In this document: piece after piece, positions 1 to 11,770 of the stretch
How positions within the stretch are numbered: position 1 is the stretch's first letter
How the letters are laid out: each line of letters opens with the position of its first letter
Assembly (NCBI GenBank): GCA_016271365.2
Contig: CM028136.1
Location: 464,564,001 to 464,628,000 of the forward strand
Length of the DNA stretch: 64,000 bases
DNA from: Neoceratodus forsteri
Lineage: Eukaryota > Chordata > Ceratodontiformes > Ceratodontidae
Direction: 5' to 3'
Program-made: the position numbers and the translations under genes
Notes under the pieces: generated by a model
Seen by the model: the letters and a program-made list of their open reading frames with translations, nothing else
Database searches by the model: none
What the model was told of the DNA's origin: nothing

Positions 1-1906
1 TCCAAATCCAAATAACTTCATCCCATAACTGCAGTACATAAGTGCATTCTAAAAAATGATGTGCCTGAGTTTCCAAAAGACCATGGCAGGTGTCCCTTGG
101 ACAAAACCGTTTGTCTCTAGATTTATGTTTATTGTTATTTTTAACATTGAGTTTGCCATGAATGGTTAACCAAATAAGATCTCAGGCAAATTCAGGAAGT
201 CTGGCATTTGTCAGTTGGGAGACAGCTAAACTCTATCCGTCACCGGGGCAGTTGGGCAAAGTAACGGGTTCCTGATAGGAGGTTTGTAAGATAAAGTCAT
301 AGACCTGTTTTTAGGGTCGCCAAAAGCTGGGTGCACGGAACTTTCCATTTAATCAGTTTCTGAAAAATAGGTTTCACAAATGGTGGTACAATGGTCACCC
401 TAGATAATAACTGATATTTCCCTTAGGACCAAGCAGCGAGACAAATATTAACCCATTCAGAAATACTGTGATGCCAAATTTTAGTTTTCTGACCTTGCCA
501 ACTTATAATATTAACATATAAAAATAAACTATAATAAAAAGTAATTGGATTAACCATCCCAATGCCACCTTCTTTAATAGGCCTATAAGTGATATCCTTT
601 TTAATAGGGTTCAAGCGACTATCCCAAAATGCCCAGAAGAAAATACTAAATAATCTCATTTCAAGTCATACAGGGGGAGGGAAAACTCTGCTAATATACA
701 AGAATATAGGTACCAATAAACTTTTTATTAATAATATACGTTTACGTTTAGAAATTTGCCAGGAGGTCCAAGACTTGGAGAGACCTTCCACCAGGTCCAT
801 TTTTTTCTCCGAATTCAAAGAAGCCAAATCCCCTGGATCACACAGTACACCCAAAATGGGTATGGGCTCTCGTGACAAAATAATCCCGGCATAAGAGGCT
901 ACCACTAAGTCCCTTCCGCCCAATTGTAGACTCACACTTTTATCCTGATTAATATGGGATCCAGACACCTTAGAGTAGTCTATTAAGAGTCTAGTCACAT
1001 CACCTTCCTTCATCTGTTTATCCAAAATCAACACAACATCATCTGCATAGGCTAAGATAGAAATCGGTGAGAAAGCTATTGAGAATGAGAGACCTATTAC
1101 CCGGTCACTATGAAGAACAGTTCTCAAGAAAGGGTCAATACAAAACACATACAATATGGGACTGAGGAGACAATCCTGTCTCACCCCTCTTCTAATACTT
1201 ATGGGAGTACTCAGCCAGCTGTTCACCCTAGGAATCACCTTGGCTGCTTCGTAGAGAGATCTAATCCATCAAATAAATATGTCAGGTATACCATAACAAC
1301 CCAAGACCAAAAATAGATAATCATGGGAGATGGAATCAAGTGCCTTCCGCTGATCCAGGCTTAACAAAAAGCCTTCAAAAACATCAGTTTGAGTTTTATG
1401 AAAGAGTTCTCTGAAGATAATTAAATTGTCATGGATCCCACAGTGTTTAATAGAACATGTTTGCACTTCACAGATCAAAGCACCAGAAATTTCACCCAAT
1501 CTATTAGCCAAAATTTTCCTGAGTATTTTAAAATCAGTATTCAATATACAAATAGGTCTACAATTACATAATTTGGTTCTATCTCCCTTCTTATATAAAA
1601 GGATCAGTCCTGCAAGAGATAGGGTATCCAAAATCTGAGGTGACTGCAATAATTCATTAAACACTTGAGTCAATTCAGGAAGCAAGTGACCCACATATTG
1701 TTTATAAAACTCAGAATTCAGACCATCGACTCCTGGAGCAGTACCCAGAGAAAGGGAAGAGATCACAGACCGTACTTCTCCTTGGGATATAGGTGCAATT
1801 AAAGTCTGTGTATGGTGGTCTGACAACCGCGGAAGCTGTAATTGTGATAAATACTTTAAGCCATCATGGACCTCAAAAGAAGTCCCTAACATCGCAGCCA
1901 CATATT
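1..1906 (-). pseudogene. Tx1 copy 1 ORF2: reverse transcriptase and C-terminal zinc domain
   Basis: Remains of the reverse transcriptase that copies the element RNA into nicked chromosomal DNA. Reading down from 1906, visible blocks are APGVDGLNSEFYKQY (RT block 1-2), CRPICILNTDFKI, LDQRKALDSISHDYL, RRGVRQDCLLSPILYVF and the catalytic AYADDVV at about 1038-1053, where the YADD aspartates are intact. The last part (about 420 down to 1) resembles the LINE C-terminal region with a Cys/His cluster. Frame changes fall near 1260 and 660, so no intact enzyme is made. The 1907 boundary is the junction with the inserted CR1. The best comparison is the plus-strand copy at 46740-48916, which has the same block order. 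Confidence 0.87.
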
Positions 1907-2049
1907 GATGTACTATAGGAACATAGAATTTGACGGCAGATAAGGACTGCTTGGCCCACCCAGTCTGCCCATTTCCCTACCTACTGGATAAGCTGCAGAT
2001 CCTAGTTAACCAGCAGCCTACTTCTTCCTACCCCAACCCCCCAGAATTA

Positions 2050-4760
2050 TCTTATGACTATCCCATGCATGCTTGAATTCCACCACTGATTTTGACTCCA
2101 CAACCTCCTCCGAGGCACGTTCCATGCATCCACAACCCTCTCTGTGAAAAATACTTCCTTAAATTACCTCTGAGCCGCCCCCTCTATCTTCAAATTGTGC
2201 CCTCTTGTTCTTGCACACCTCTTTTTTTGAAAGATGCTACCCTCTTGGACTTTGTTGATTCCCTTGAGGTACTTGAAAGTTTCTATCATGTCCCCCCTCT
2301 CCATCCTTTCCTCGAGGCTATACATATTAAGCTCCTTAAGTCTCTCTTCATATGTCTTCCGGTGCAGACCCTGCACCATTTTAGTTGCCCTTCTCTGGGC
2401 AGCTTCCATCCTGTCTATGTCTTTGCGGAGATTGGGTCTCCAGAACTGCACACAGTACTCCAGATGGGGGTCTCACCAGCTGTCTGTACAGAGGATAATA
2501 ACTTCCTGTTTTCTACTGGTGATGCCTCTCCCTATGCATCCCAGTATCCCCCAACCCTCCTTGCTGCCCTCTCATTGCTTCCCACCTTTAGATCATCTGA
2601 TATGACTACCCCAGGTCCCTTTCCATTTTGTTGTTGTTAGTATCTCACCCCCATTGTGTACTCTTCCCTAGGTTTTGTTTCCCAGGTGCATTACCTTGCA
2701 CTTCTTAGCATTGAATCTAAGCTGCCATACATTTGACCATTCCTATAACCTTGCCAAGCCCCTTCTCATCCTTTCCACCCCACCCTGTGCATCAACTCTG
2801 TTGCAGATCTTGAGTGTCATCTGCAAAGAGACATACTTTTCCTTCAGTCCTTCTGCAATGTAAACATAAAGACATTGAAGAGGACGATCCTAATACTGAA
2901 CCCTGCGGTACCCCACTAGTAACCCTCCTTTCTTCTGAGTGGACTCCATTTACTATTACTCTCTTGTCCTATTCTCCAGCCAATTCTTTACCCAGGCTGT
3001 CATCTTGGGACCCACTCCCAGGCTGTTCTTGTATATTAATCTTTTGTGTGGGACTGTGTCAAATGCCTTGCTAAAGTCTAGGTAGGCCATGTCCACAGCC
3101 CCTCCCTGATCTACTACTTTGGTCACCCAGTCAAAATCTATCAGATTCGTCTGGCATGACCTTCCACTGTGAATCCATGCTGCCTAGGGTCCTGTGCCCT
3201 CTGGCCTCTAGATACTCGACAATTCTTTCCTTCAGAAGTGATTCCATCATTTCCCTATCACTGAGGTTAAACTAACAGGTCTGTAGTTTCCTGCTTCTGC
3301 CTTGCTCCCACTTTTGTGAAGGGGAATCACATCTGCCCTCCTCCAGTCCTCAGGTACCACCCCATCCTCCCATGATTTGTTAAAAAGGGTAGTCAGTGGT
3401 GTCACTAGTTCTACCCTTAGCTCTTTTAGAATTCTGGGATGAATCCCATCAGGCCCCATTGCTTTGTCCACCTTCAGTTTTAAGAGTTCTTTCAGAACCC
3501 TTTCTTCTGTAAATGGGCTGGTATCAACTTCTGTATCCAGAGTGTTACTACTGTTTGTTTTATGTACCTCCCCCTCTTCATTTGTAAATACTGAGCAAAA
3601 ATATTTGTTTAGTATCTCTGCCTTTTCACAGTCTCCCTCTGCCCACCCTCCCTCCCCTTTATTAAGCCTCACTATCCCTCCTTGGTCTTCCTTTGCTCCT
3701 GATGTACCTATAAAAGGTTTTATCCCCCTTCTTAACTGAGTTGGCTATCTTTTCTCGGTTTGGGCCTTTGCTGTTCTGACTGCCTTCCCAGCCTCCTTTT
3801 GCTTTAACTGATACAGTTCTCTATCCTGCTCCTTCTGCGATTCCTTGTACTTCCTGAATGCTTTCTTTTTCTCTTGAACCTTCACTGCCACTTCCTTTGA
3901 GAACCATAGTGATTTCTTACATCATCTTGTTTTGTTTATTTGCTTCACACAAAGGCTCGTTACCTCTGTGATGGCAGTTTTTATTATTCCTCATTGTTCT
4001 TCCACCCCTCCTTCCTGCCCATTTGCTACTGCATTCCTTAGGCTCTCACCCATTTTGGCAAAGTCAGCCCTCCTAAAGTACAGTACTTTTGTCTTTGTAT
4101 GGCTTGACTCTATTGCTATGTTTATTGTGAACCATACTGTTCGATGGTCGCTAGTTCCCAGATGGCTACCCACTTCTACATCTGTGATACTCTCTCCATC
4201 TCCATTTGAGAGAATCAAGTCTAATATTGCTCCCTCAGTGGGCTCCAGTACTAGTTGTCTAAGGCATGCCCCTGTAGGGCATCTGGAATAACTGCACTCT
4301 TAGTGACAGCTGCAACTGCACTCCGTTAACATCTGGCATATTCAGATCACCCATCAGCAATATCTCCCCTTTTTCTGCCATTCTAAGTATACTTTCTATC
4401 ATTTCCTTGTCCATTTCTCCCCTGAGAAGGAGTCTGTACTCTAACCCCTGTGCGGATTGTAGTGCCATTGCCTGTCTCCAAATTTACCCAGTGCTTCTTC
4501 TCCTCCCTGTTTACCCTTTTGTTCTGTTGCTTTATTCCTTCCCTTATGTAAAACTCCTCCTCCTCCTCTTTTACCCTCCCTGTCCCTCCTGTAGATAGTG
4601 TATCCTGGTATGTTTATGTCCCAGTCATGGTTTTGTGTGTACCATGTTTCTGTGACTGCCATGATATCCAGATGTTCCTCCTCCATCAAGGCCACTAATT
4701 CAGGAAGCTTGTTACCTAGACTATGGGCATTGGTACTAATTGCTCTCCATTTTTGATGGC
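2050..4760 (-). pseudogene. CR1 ORF2: AP endonuclease plus reverse transcriptase
   Basis: Decayed CR1 polyprotein. The endonuclease comes first (from about 4750 downward): LDIMAVTETWY, INIPGYTIYRRDREGKRGGG, then ILLMGDLNMPDV and TSDHRTVWF. These are the catalytic-core signatures of the APE-type nuclease that nicks target DNA. The RT follows with KAMGPDGIHPRILKEL and ADVIPLHKSGSKAEAGNYRP near 3300-3480. The C-terminal tail is at 2164-2451 ([41 protein letters not shown]). Several frameshifts and stops separate these pieces. The RT centre (about 2500-3250) is readable only in fragments. Other CR1 copies in the window, for example 37675-39688, show the same blocks. Confidence 0.85.
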
Positions 4761-4859
4761 TTTACCTTCTGTTGCAGCATCCCCCACTAACGTTTCTACC
4801 TCGGTCTTTTCTCATTTAGTACCCTGTTTTGTAGGGAGGCTGGGATTTTCCTGCTGCTT

Positions 4860-5816
4860 GTCAGTGCCTCCCCTTTGACTAGTTTAAAAGCTTGCCAATG
4901 AAGCATTTAAAACCGATTGCTCAAAAGACTTGTTCCTTCCTGGACAGATGCAGACCATCCTGCCAGTATAGGCTGGTGTCCCTCAGGTGGAACCCCAGTC
5001 TCAATGAAGCCAAACCCTTGTGCTCCACACCATTTTTCAACCATTCATTAAACTGCATGGTGCCAATTACCCTCGCCCCCTATGCCTTTGACAGGCAGCA
5101 TCTGAGAAGGATACTGTGTGTGCTACTTGTCTTAGGCCCCTCCCCAACTCTGCAATGTCCTCCTGCACTGCTCTAATCTCATGATGAGCCAAGTCATTTG
5201 TCCCTAGGTGGACAATTACATCCAGCTCAGACTCCTTGCAGCTGTTCTCATGATCCTGAGGATCGCTTCCTGTCCCTCAAGCCATGGCACCAGGCAGGCA
5301 CCTTACTTCAGTTTTCCCAGCTCCTCAGTTCTATACCCTAATAATTGGAGTCCCCACCAGGAGCTGCTTTCTTTCCCTTTGGTGTCCTCTGCCTCCTTCC
5401 TGTGGGCCTCCCTTGTGACAGTTGTCATCAGTCTTCTCTGTGGGTGCATCCATAGGGGATCTATGCTCCCCCAGAATGGTATATGGATTGTCGAGTGGAA
5501 CAATTGACTGGGTGTGCCTCTGTTCCACCATCCTCACCCTCCCTGAGCCCACTGTGGTCCAACTGCTGTGCTTTCTTCACAACCTCTGAGGTAGTGGTGG
5601 TGGCGCTAGTGCTCCCTGGATGGGGGAGGTTCCCTTCCTACTGTCCAGTGTGGCCTGGGGGAAGGTTTCCTTACTACTGTCCAGTGCGGCCTGAAGACGG
5701 GCAACTTCCTCCCTCAGGGTAGATAGTTGTCTGCAAATAGGGCAGCATCTCAGCCTCCAGAAAGACTCCCAGAAGACTGCTGCCCCACAGCCATTACATT
5801 GCACTACTCCCCACAT
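4860..5816 (-). pseudogene. CR1 ORF1: zinc finger plus SGNH esterase-like domain
   Basis: Remnant of the CR1 first ORF, an RNA/membrane-associated protein of unclear role. The start at 5816 (MWGVVQCNGCGAAVFW) opens a Cys-rich PHD-like finger with CNGC and CPIC pairs, then a short coiled coil (LSTLREEVARLQAALDS). After a spacer comes an SGNH-hydrolase-like domain: DVIVHLGTNDLAHHE (the GxND block) around 5180-5230. The expected catalytic block GDSII reads GTPIIR here, at about 5325-5345, so the nucleophilic serine is gone. Stops and frameshifts are frequent. Domain order fits vertebrate CR1 ORF1 proteins with an esterase domain. The product would be inactive. Confidence 0.75.
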
Positions 5817-5828
5817 GTTTATCTACCT

Positions 5829-5872
5829 TTTTTGTTTGTTTGTTTGTTTGTTTGTATTTGTGTGTGTGTGTG
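5829..5872. repeat. (TTTG)n / (TG)n microsatellite
   Basis: Seven or so TTTG units followed by TG units, lying in the presumed 5' UTR of the CR1 element. Probably a simple-repeat expansion after insertion. Confidence 0.9.
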
Positions 5873-6408
5873 CGCATGCATGTGTGATTTGTTATATAGA
5901 AATATATATTATACAATGTGTATGCTTATATTGTCAGTGCAGTGTGCTAGAGAGGATATGACAGTGAAATGCACCTTGCACTCGAGGAAATGATGTCAGA
6001 ACCTCCGGTATAAAGGAACTATTTCCAGGGGTGGGTGGGTGAGGGTGGGAAGGGTTGGGCCTAAACTGTGTCCTCACAAAACAATCAGCTAAAAGCTCTC
6101 ACCCACCACTGTGATGAGTACCTTCCTGTCAGCAAGATACCCTACACAACAATTTGACGGAGAAACTACCCTGCTAATCAAACAGAGAAAAACCAAGACA
6201 TCCAAGTCAGACACAGGTAAACCTCTCCAGCCCCAAAACAGCCTGGTGGTTTGTTAGCCACAAAGGAAAATCAAATATGCAGTTATTTCAACCCTTCTGA
6301 GGATGCTGACAAGATAAGCAGTTTTAAAAACCCCCTTCCTGAATTAAAAACTAAAATAAACACAAAGCAATACCACTTTAAAAGTGAGGAAAACTTCTCT
6401 CAGATGTA

Positions 6409-6684
6409 AGCAAGAGAGAGAGAGATTATGTCTATGTCTAGAATACCACATTTAGAGCTAGACAGGTTTTCTTTATGATCATATAATTGTACTATCCTTT
6501 TTGTTGCAACCTGTTTAGAATTATCTTTATATGGATCAAAGGCCCATTTATTACCAACAGTTCCAAACCTCAATTCATGTTGCAAGGATTTAGCTCTATT
6601 ATACTGTATAGAAAACATTTCTTTTTCAAGAACCCTAATTTGGTCAGTATAATCAATACCCAGGGATTCCGTCTTAGAGATCAA
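6409..6684 (-). pseudogene. Tx1 copy 1 ORF2: linker between endonuclease and RT
   Basis: Short stretch of the same ORF2. The translation contains LISKTESLGIDYTDQ and IQYNRAKSLQHELRFGT. It aligns by eye with the Tx1 copy 3 segment at 54740-54960 (AEHTGLDYSSQ..LQYDRVQSLHQEMCFGT) and the copy 2 segment near 46540-46620. It is bounded by the CR1 on one side and the TIR element on the other, so it is an island of Tx1 sequence. Its reading frame continues across the TIR element into the endonuclease side at 8415. Confidence 0.8.
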
Positions 6685-8414
6685 GGGCCACATATTCAAA
6701 ACTTTGCACCGGGCAAAAACCATTTGCGCAGGCTTAGTGCGGGATTAGCATGGGTCTGCTATTTTCAAAAGGCCAAATAGCATGGGCAAACTGCATTAGC
6801 ACTGGGCAAAATCATTATGTATGCAAGGGGCAAACTGACATGAATACAAGCACAATGCAATATTCAGCAATTAGCGCCTTGCAAAGTGGTTTTGTGTGAC
6901 TTAGCGCTACACTTAGCAAATTATCGCCCAGGAAAAGCTTGACTTAACCCTGAGCAATCAGCTTTGTGCGACACTATGGCTTTGCGCGGTGTTTGCACGG
7001 GTTTTGCGTGGGTTTTGCATGACCCTAACAAATAAATATGAAACATAGACAAAGCCAAACATAGAGGAAGCATGCTGCTAACTGATGTCTTCACAATGAT
7101 GCCATCATCTGCCACCAGCCCCAGCCATGCCAGGCAGTAAGTGGTGACCCTGCCGCCAGTGGACAGCATGGCAGTGTGGCCATACAGCACACACCTGTGG
7201 ACCACACTTCTGTGGACACCAACAGATGCCAGCACACATGCAGCACTGTGGGCATAGAGGATGTTTAGGGGAGAGTGTATGGGTGGCCAGGCTGTGCCAC
7301 AGACCAGGTGTGGCCACAAGGCTGGGACACATCATGCAGTGCACATGGGCCAGTATTGGGCATACCCAACACCAGTGTGCCTTTCTGATATGCCCCCGCC
7401 ACATACCACACAGCTGTACAACTGCCACAGCACACAAAGCCAGACATGTATATGTCACTGTGAGCATCCATGCCAGAAGTGCAGCATCTGTGGGTCACAC
7501 AATAGTGTAACAGTAATGTCCACTGTCAGTAAACACCTGCAGGTTGGGCCTCTCACTGTGTATAGTGCAGTCATCATCACTGCCCTACACACCATAGGCA
7601 TTGCTGTGTCCACACACTACTGGCACCCTTGCTATTGTAGTGTCTGCTGTGCACTGTAGCATGACCTACAGTGTGACAGTTGCATGCAGCACCACCACCA
7701 TCTGTGCCCATGCTGTGTTGTCCCAGTACAGCTGCAAGCAGCGGCACATGTGGAAGCAGTGTTCAAACCTGTATAATATTCCCCAAGCTGTTTGCGCAGT
7801 GTTAACACATTTGCGTGGGTTTAGCGCAGGGCTAAACCGTTAGCCTGGTGCAAACAGCATGCAAATCAGGGCATAATGAGACATTAATCTGGATGTTTGT
7901 CCAGAGACTACGTAAGTAGGCTCATTTGCATGTCACTTTTGAATATGGCAAAGTTTAGCGCCGGGCAAATGTGTTTGCACTGGGCTAATGCTTTAGCCCT
8001 GCGCTAAACCCATGCAAACATGTTAGCGTTGCGCAAACAGTTCGAGGAATATTTTACAGTATTGAACACTGTACTTTCACATATGCTGCTGCCTGCAGCT
8101 GTACTGGGTCCATGCATTTGCTAGCACACACATTGGCCACATAGTTCACCTCTATCTACCTTCACATCGCTGTGCACTGTTTTACTGTTGTGGTTTGCAC
8201 TTCCTGGTTGCCATATTCAGAGCTGTCTTATTCCAGGGCTAAGACTGCCCTGCACTCCTAGCCCAGTTTGCCTGGCCTCATTCCCATGCTATATTCAGAA
8301 GCTGTTTGCCCCGGGCTATTCCTTCTGAATATGGCTTGCTTTGTACTCAGGCTAAGTTTGCCTGCCGGGCAGTGCTAATTTAGCCCCGAGGCAAAGTTTT
8401 GAATATCTGGCCCC
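6685..8414. mobile_element. 1.73 kb non-autonomous TIR element with a palindromic core
   Basis: The left end reads GGGCCACATATTCAAAACTT and the right end, reverse complemented, reads GGGGCCAGATATTCAAAACT, so the ends are inverted repeats. The interrupted Tx1 reading frame joins exactly if the element is removed together with 2-3 A/T bases, so the target duplication would be AA or a 3 bp A-rich motif. The outer parts are rich in TTAGCGC, GGGCAAA and ATATTCA motifs in both orientations; the middle (about 7040-7720) is CA/TG-rich. A second inverted repeat sits inside at 7722-8108. Open frames here look like chance products of GC- and CA-rich sequence, and I see no transposase. Class is uncertain; a PIF/Harbinger-like MITE is possible. 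Confidence 0.72.
7722..8108. repeat. Internal long inverted repeat of the TIR element
   Basis: The sequence from 7722 (CCCAGTACAGCTGCAAGCAG, continuing through AATATTCC and TTTGCGCAG) is mirrored as its reverse complement ending at about 8108 (CTGCAGCTGTACTGGG). Arms are about 165 bp, with scattered mismatches and a centre near 7915. It could be a smaller element nested inside the larger one, or the original symmetric core. Confidence 0.75.
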
Positions 8415-9365
8415 AAAGAGTGGATTTGCTTTCTAAGTTTTAAATACTTCAAATAAAGAAGTGTAGTATGGTGCTTGGCCATGTTCTGAAAAAGTAGCTT
8501 AAAATCACATTTAGAATCATCCCACTAAGTAGCCAAAGAGTCATACAGACAAATAACAGACTTCCTTGCTACCCATAACTGTTCCCCTTTTCTATTGATA
8601 AGTGTATCGGCCATCAACGTGGTATTAAGTCTCCAAGGATTCTTTCCACAAGGAGGCATAACATCCCAAGTGATCTGAATTTCAAGCGCCCTATGGTCAG
8701 AAAAGGCCAAGTCCCACATCCTCCCCATAGTTACCTTCAAAAACTGCAAAACAAAAAGAAAATCAATCCTTGTAGAATGGACTCCCCTAATACATGAAAA
8801 CCCACCATGTTTATGAATAACTCTAAAGGAATCAACTAAATTAGAGGTAGAAACAATCTCCTTCAAGGAATTACTATCACAATATCGTTTATTAGAAGAA
8901 AATCCCTGATCCTCTACCAAAAAACTACAATTAAAGCCCCCCCCCATAACAGTTCTAGCAGTATGTAAATAGGGTTGAATTTTTTAAAATAAGTCAATCC
9001 GATTACTCTTACCCTGTGGAGCATACAAATTTATCAATCGTAGCCTAGTGTGGACATATTAGATTTTCAAAAGCAAGGCACATCCAAATTCTATTTCTAC
9101 AAATCTAGAAACCTTCAAATTGGAATTTAGAAATAAAACACCAAGCCCATCACATAAATCTGAACCCTGTGACCAAAACGAAACCCCCTTATCCCACAAC
9201 TTAGTGGCCTGTGCAATCTCTGACAGGGTTTTAAGCCTAGTGTCTTGAAGGCAAATAATACCTACCCTATGCTGTAATAAAGCTATCAGAACGGTCACCC
9301 GTCTCTTATAATTTCTGAGACTATTCACAGTGATAGAATTGTAAAAGAGGCAATTCAAAAAAAGA
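8415..9365 (-). pseudogene. Tx1 copy 1 ORF2: APE-type endonuclease
   Basis: N-terminal nuclease of ORF2, which in this family selects and nicks the target. Motifs in order on the minus strand are SITVNSLRNYKRR (start, near 9350), VGIICLQDTRLKT, CDGLGVLFLNSN, then MGGGFNCSF near 8940, STRIDFLFV, and LAFSDHRALEI near 8690, which carries the SDH catalytic block. A stop and frame change lie near 9056 and between 8950 and 9000. Start choice is uncertain because the upstream frame is broken; ORF1 ends at about 9390. The same block order occurs in Tx1 copies 2 and 3. Confidence 0.83.
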
Positions 9366-9389
9366 AAGGGAAGTATGTTCGAAAAAAAA

Positions 9390-11770
9390 AAGCCATGTCC
9401 CACAAAAACCTCATGTTTGAGATCTAGTGTACCATTTTTTCTTAACAGTATCTGAGGAAACTGAATCTTCCAACCCAGAGGAAAGATCCTTAGATAAAGA
9501 AGAGACTGATGAAGTGTCAGAATCAACATTGTCAGAATCTTCTAGGGACAAAACTTTATATTGATTTATCAGGGACCGTTTAGGTTTACCTTGAGTGATT
9601 TTTCTACCTTTCCCTTTGAACCCTGCTGTCCTGTCTGATTTAGCCCGAGGTCTCTTTTTATAAACAACAGTCTCAAAAGGGGGTTCTTTATAAACTGTGG
9701 GTGGAGGAGGAGGGGCATAGATTCAAAAACTGAGGAAGGACCAGGTATTGGACTTGAGATCGTAGGGTCATTTTGTACCACCACCTCCATAACAGGATCT
9801 GTAATGACCGGAGGGGGACCGTCATGTGGGTCAACAGGTTGGTCAGTATACTGTGTCTGACAAGACAGAGGTGGAACTACTGTAGAGGATTCAACATGGG
9901 AACTGTGCTGGAAGGGGTAACATGCTCAGATGGAACCACTTCATCTTTTTTCTGCTGCCTAGCCATGTCCTGCAGTCTGAGTTCAGAAGCCACCACACAG
10001 CCCTTTTTCTGTGCTTGTGTAATCAAGGCATCGTGAGTAGTAACATCCTCACCATAATGAGAGGCCCAAGGGCACCTGCCATAAGAGTGACCCCTTTCGT
10101 CACACAAATTACAATGAAACATATTAACACAAGCATTTGCAAGGTGTCCAAGTTCTAAGCAGTGCGTACATTTTTGAGTGTCACAAGCATTATTCAAGTG
10201 TAGTCGAGATCCACAACAATGGCAGGATTTAGGCTCGCCTGGGTAAAAAAGAGAACCTCTATCCTTACCAAGGAAAAAACAACCTAGAAGATGACCAATA
10301 CAGAATTTAACATAAATAATTTACACTTCCCCCTCCATCCTCCTGTCCAGATTTGTTCGGAATCCTTAATTAGGGTGGGTTGATCCAATACTTCACAGCG
10401 TTTTTTTCAACCAATAAAGAATATCTGCAATGTTCACACCTTCACTTTTAAAAATAATAGTGACAGTACGGACAGCAGGTTTGGTAATAGGAACAGCTAG
10501 AAAAGGAGACCAAAGAGGAGAGTCCTTTAGTTCATTATATTTTACCCAAAATCGATCCAAAGCTTCAACCATTTTGAAGTTAATGTCGTAGTTATACTCA
10601 TCTGTATGTATCAAAGCAAAGATCTCAGAGGCATAAAATTTCATTGAATTCTTTAAAAGAGTACGACCTACATAGACCCTGTCCGGTGGGGTCACCAGGC
10701 CACCCTTATAGAGCAGTCTCAGAGCATTTCTACGAGGAGCAGGTTCCCCTTTGGACTTAAATAGATCAGCCATGTGAAGCAAAGGTGTAAAAAACTGTTG
10801 TTTAGCAGGATCTTGTAGATTATGAACTCCTAGACTAATTGATAGGGACTCAGTATTCCTAAACTGCTCAAAGCTAGAAGTGGAAGGTTGATCAGGGGAA
10901 TCATGACTAGCAGAATTACTCAGGGATGTGGTAGGAGCAGAAACCAGGCCCGGTGCAACAGTCTGCAAAATCACTTTGTCAGAGTGTAAAAGGCACAGCT
11001 CACTAGGAAGGTTCATAGAGCTAGTTGGTAAAATAACAGGGTGAAGTTCAGGTCTATCAGAAGATGTAATCATCTTACCAGTAGGAGTAACAGTAATACC
11101 ATTATACTGAGCAACAGCTGGGTCCAAAGAATCTGGAGACCAAGAACCGTTCTTCTCTGGAATCCAACCAGCAGCATGGAGCACATCAGCAGGGCTCCGA
11201 TTCAAGTCAGTCCGTGGTTGTCTGGGCGGAACACCCAAAGTCTTATTCCTAGGTAAGCACTGACCCAGTAGTCATGCAGCAAGGTCCTGAGCAGAACTCC
11301 CCTTCGGTGCAGCAGAACGAGCTGCTTCGTCTGCAATCACAGGCTCACAGGGTGCGGCAGCTACACGCTGCTGCTGCAAGTCTAAACAATTATCAGGTGG
11401 AAAAAAAGAGATTGTTTCACCATCCATGGCAGAAGCAAATTCCTGCAATTCAGCAATATCAGGGATAGTGCGCTGATCGATCTGAACAGGAGAAGTCTCA
11501 AGACTGCAAAGCAGTCGTGTCAACCAGAACCAGGCAGGAAGCCACCAGTGGTGCCTCCGAAGGAGAAGCCTCAATTTCCATGTCCATTCGCACAACAGGT
11601 AATGAAACACAAGAATTTGCAGTCGACATCATATTTTCTTCCCCAACATATGGGGAGAATGAAACAGGAGTAGAATCTTCGGTTTCTGGATTTTCACAGG
11701 TAGGGGAGGAGACCTGCTCCCCAGCCTCCCGCACATCCTTGCACTTCGAGGTCCGGCGTGAAGTGACCAT
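9390..11770 (-). pseudogene. Tx1 copy 1 ORF1: gag-like RNA-binding protein
   Basis: Degraded ORF1, expected to bind element RNA in the RNP. The start at 11770 (MVTSRRTSKCKDVREAGEQ) follows a CCAAGATGG-type context also seen in copy 2. A low-complexity Ser/Pro-rich N-terminal part follows. The conserved domain at 10393-11238 contains MADLFKSKGEPAPRRN, LLKNSMKFYASEIFAL, LWSPFLAVPITKPAVRTVTI and VNIADILYWL. Three zinc knuckles come next at about 10080-10230: CHCCGSRLHLNNAC, CTHCLELGHLANAC and CNLCDERGHSYGRC. An acidic tail ends near 9390. Frames change near 11500, 11260 and 10200-10390. Copies 2 and 3 carry the same domain and knuckles. Confidence 0.85.

Larger units (their letters stand above)
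1913..6402 (-). mobile_element. Near full-length CR1 LINE (4.49 kb) inside Tx1 copy 1
   Basis: Complete-looking CR1 retrotransposon read on the minus strand. It has a 5' region, ORF1 (4860-5816), ORF2 (about 2050-4760) and a 3' end at about 1913 with the family's terminal motif ACATAGAA next to GACGGCAGATAAGGAC. Its length of 4.49 kb matches the usual full-length CR1 of about 4.5 kb. GATGTA is present on both sides (1907-1912 and 6403-6408), exactly where the interrupted Tx1 reading frame breaks and resumes. That makes it a plausible short target duplication, although CR1 often lacks one. The part upstream of ORF1 (5817-6402) is taken as 5' UTR; it contains a TTTG/TG microsatellite and nothing coding that I recognise. 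Confidence 0.85.

Noticed and set aside
3464..5722. Plus-strand open frames of 60-120 codons across 2092-5722
   Set aside because: They are antisense shadows of the minus-strand CR1 ORFs, whose translations carry clear endonuclease and RT motifs.
7105..7659. Overlapping open frames of 94-132 codons on both strands inside the TIR element
   Set aside because: They occur in all frames of a CA/TG-rich stretch, are rich in Cys/His/Thr only because of that composition, and show no domain. The surrounding element is non-coding.
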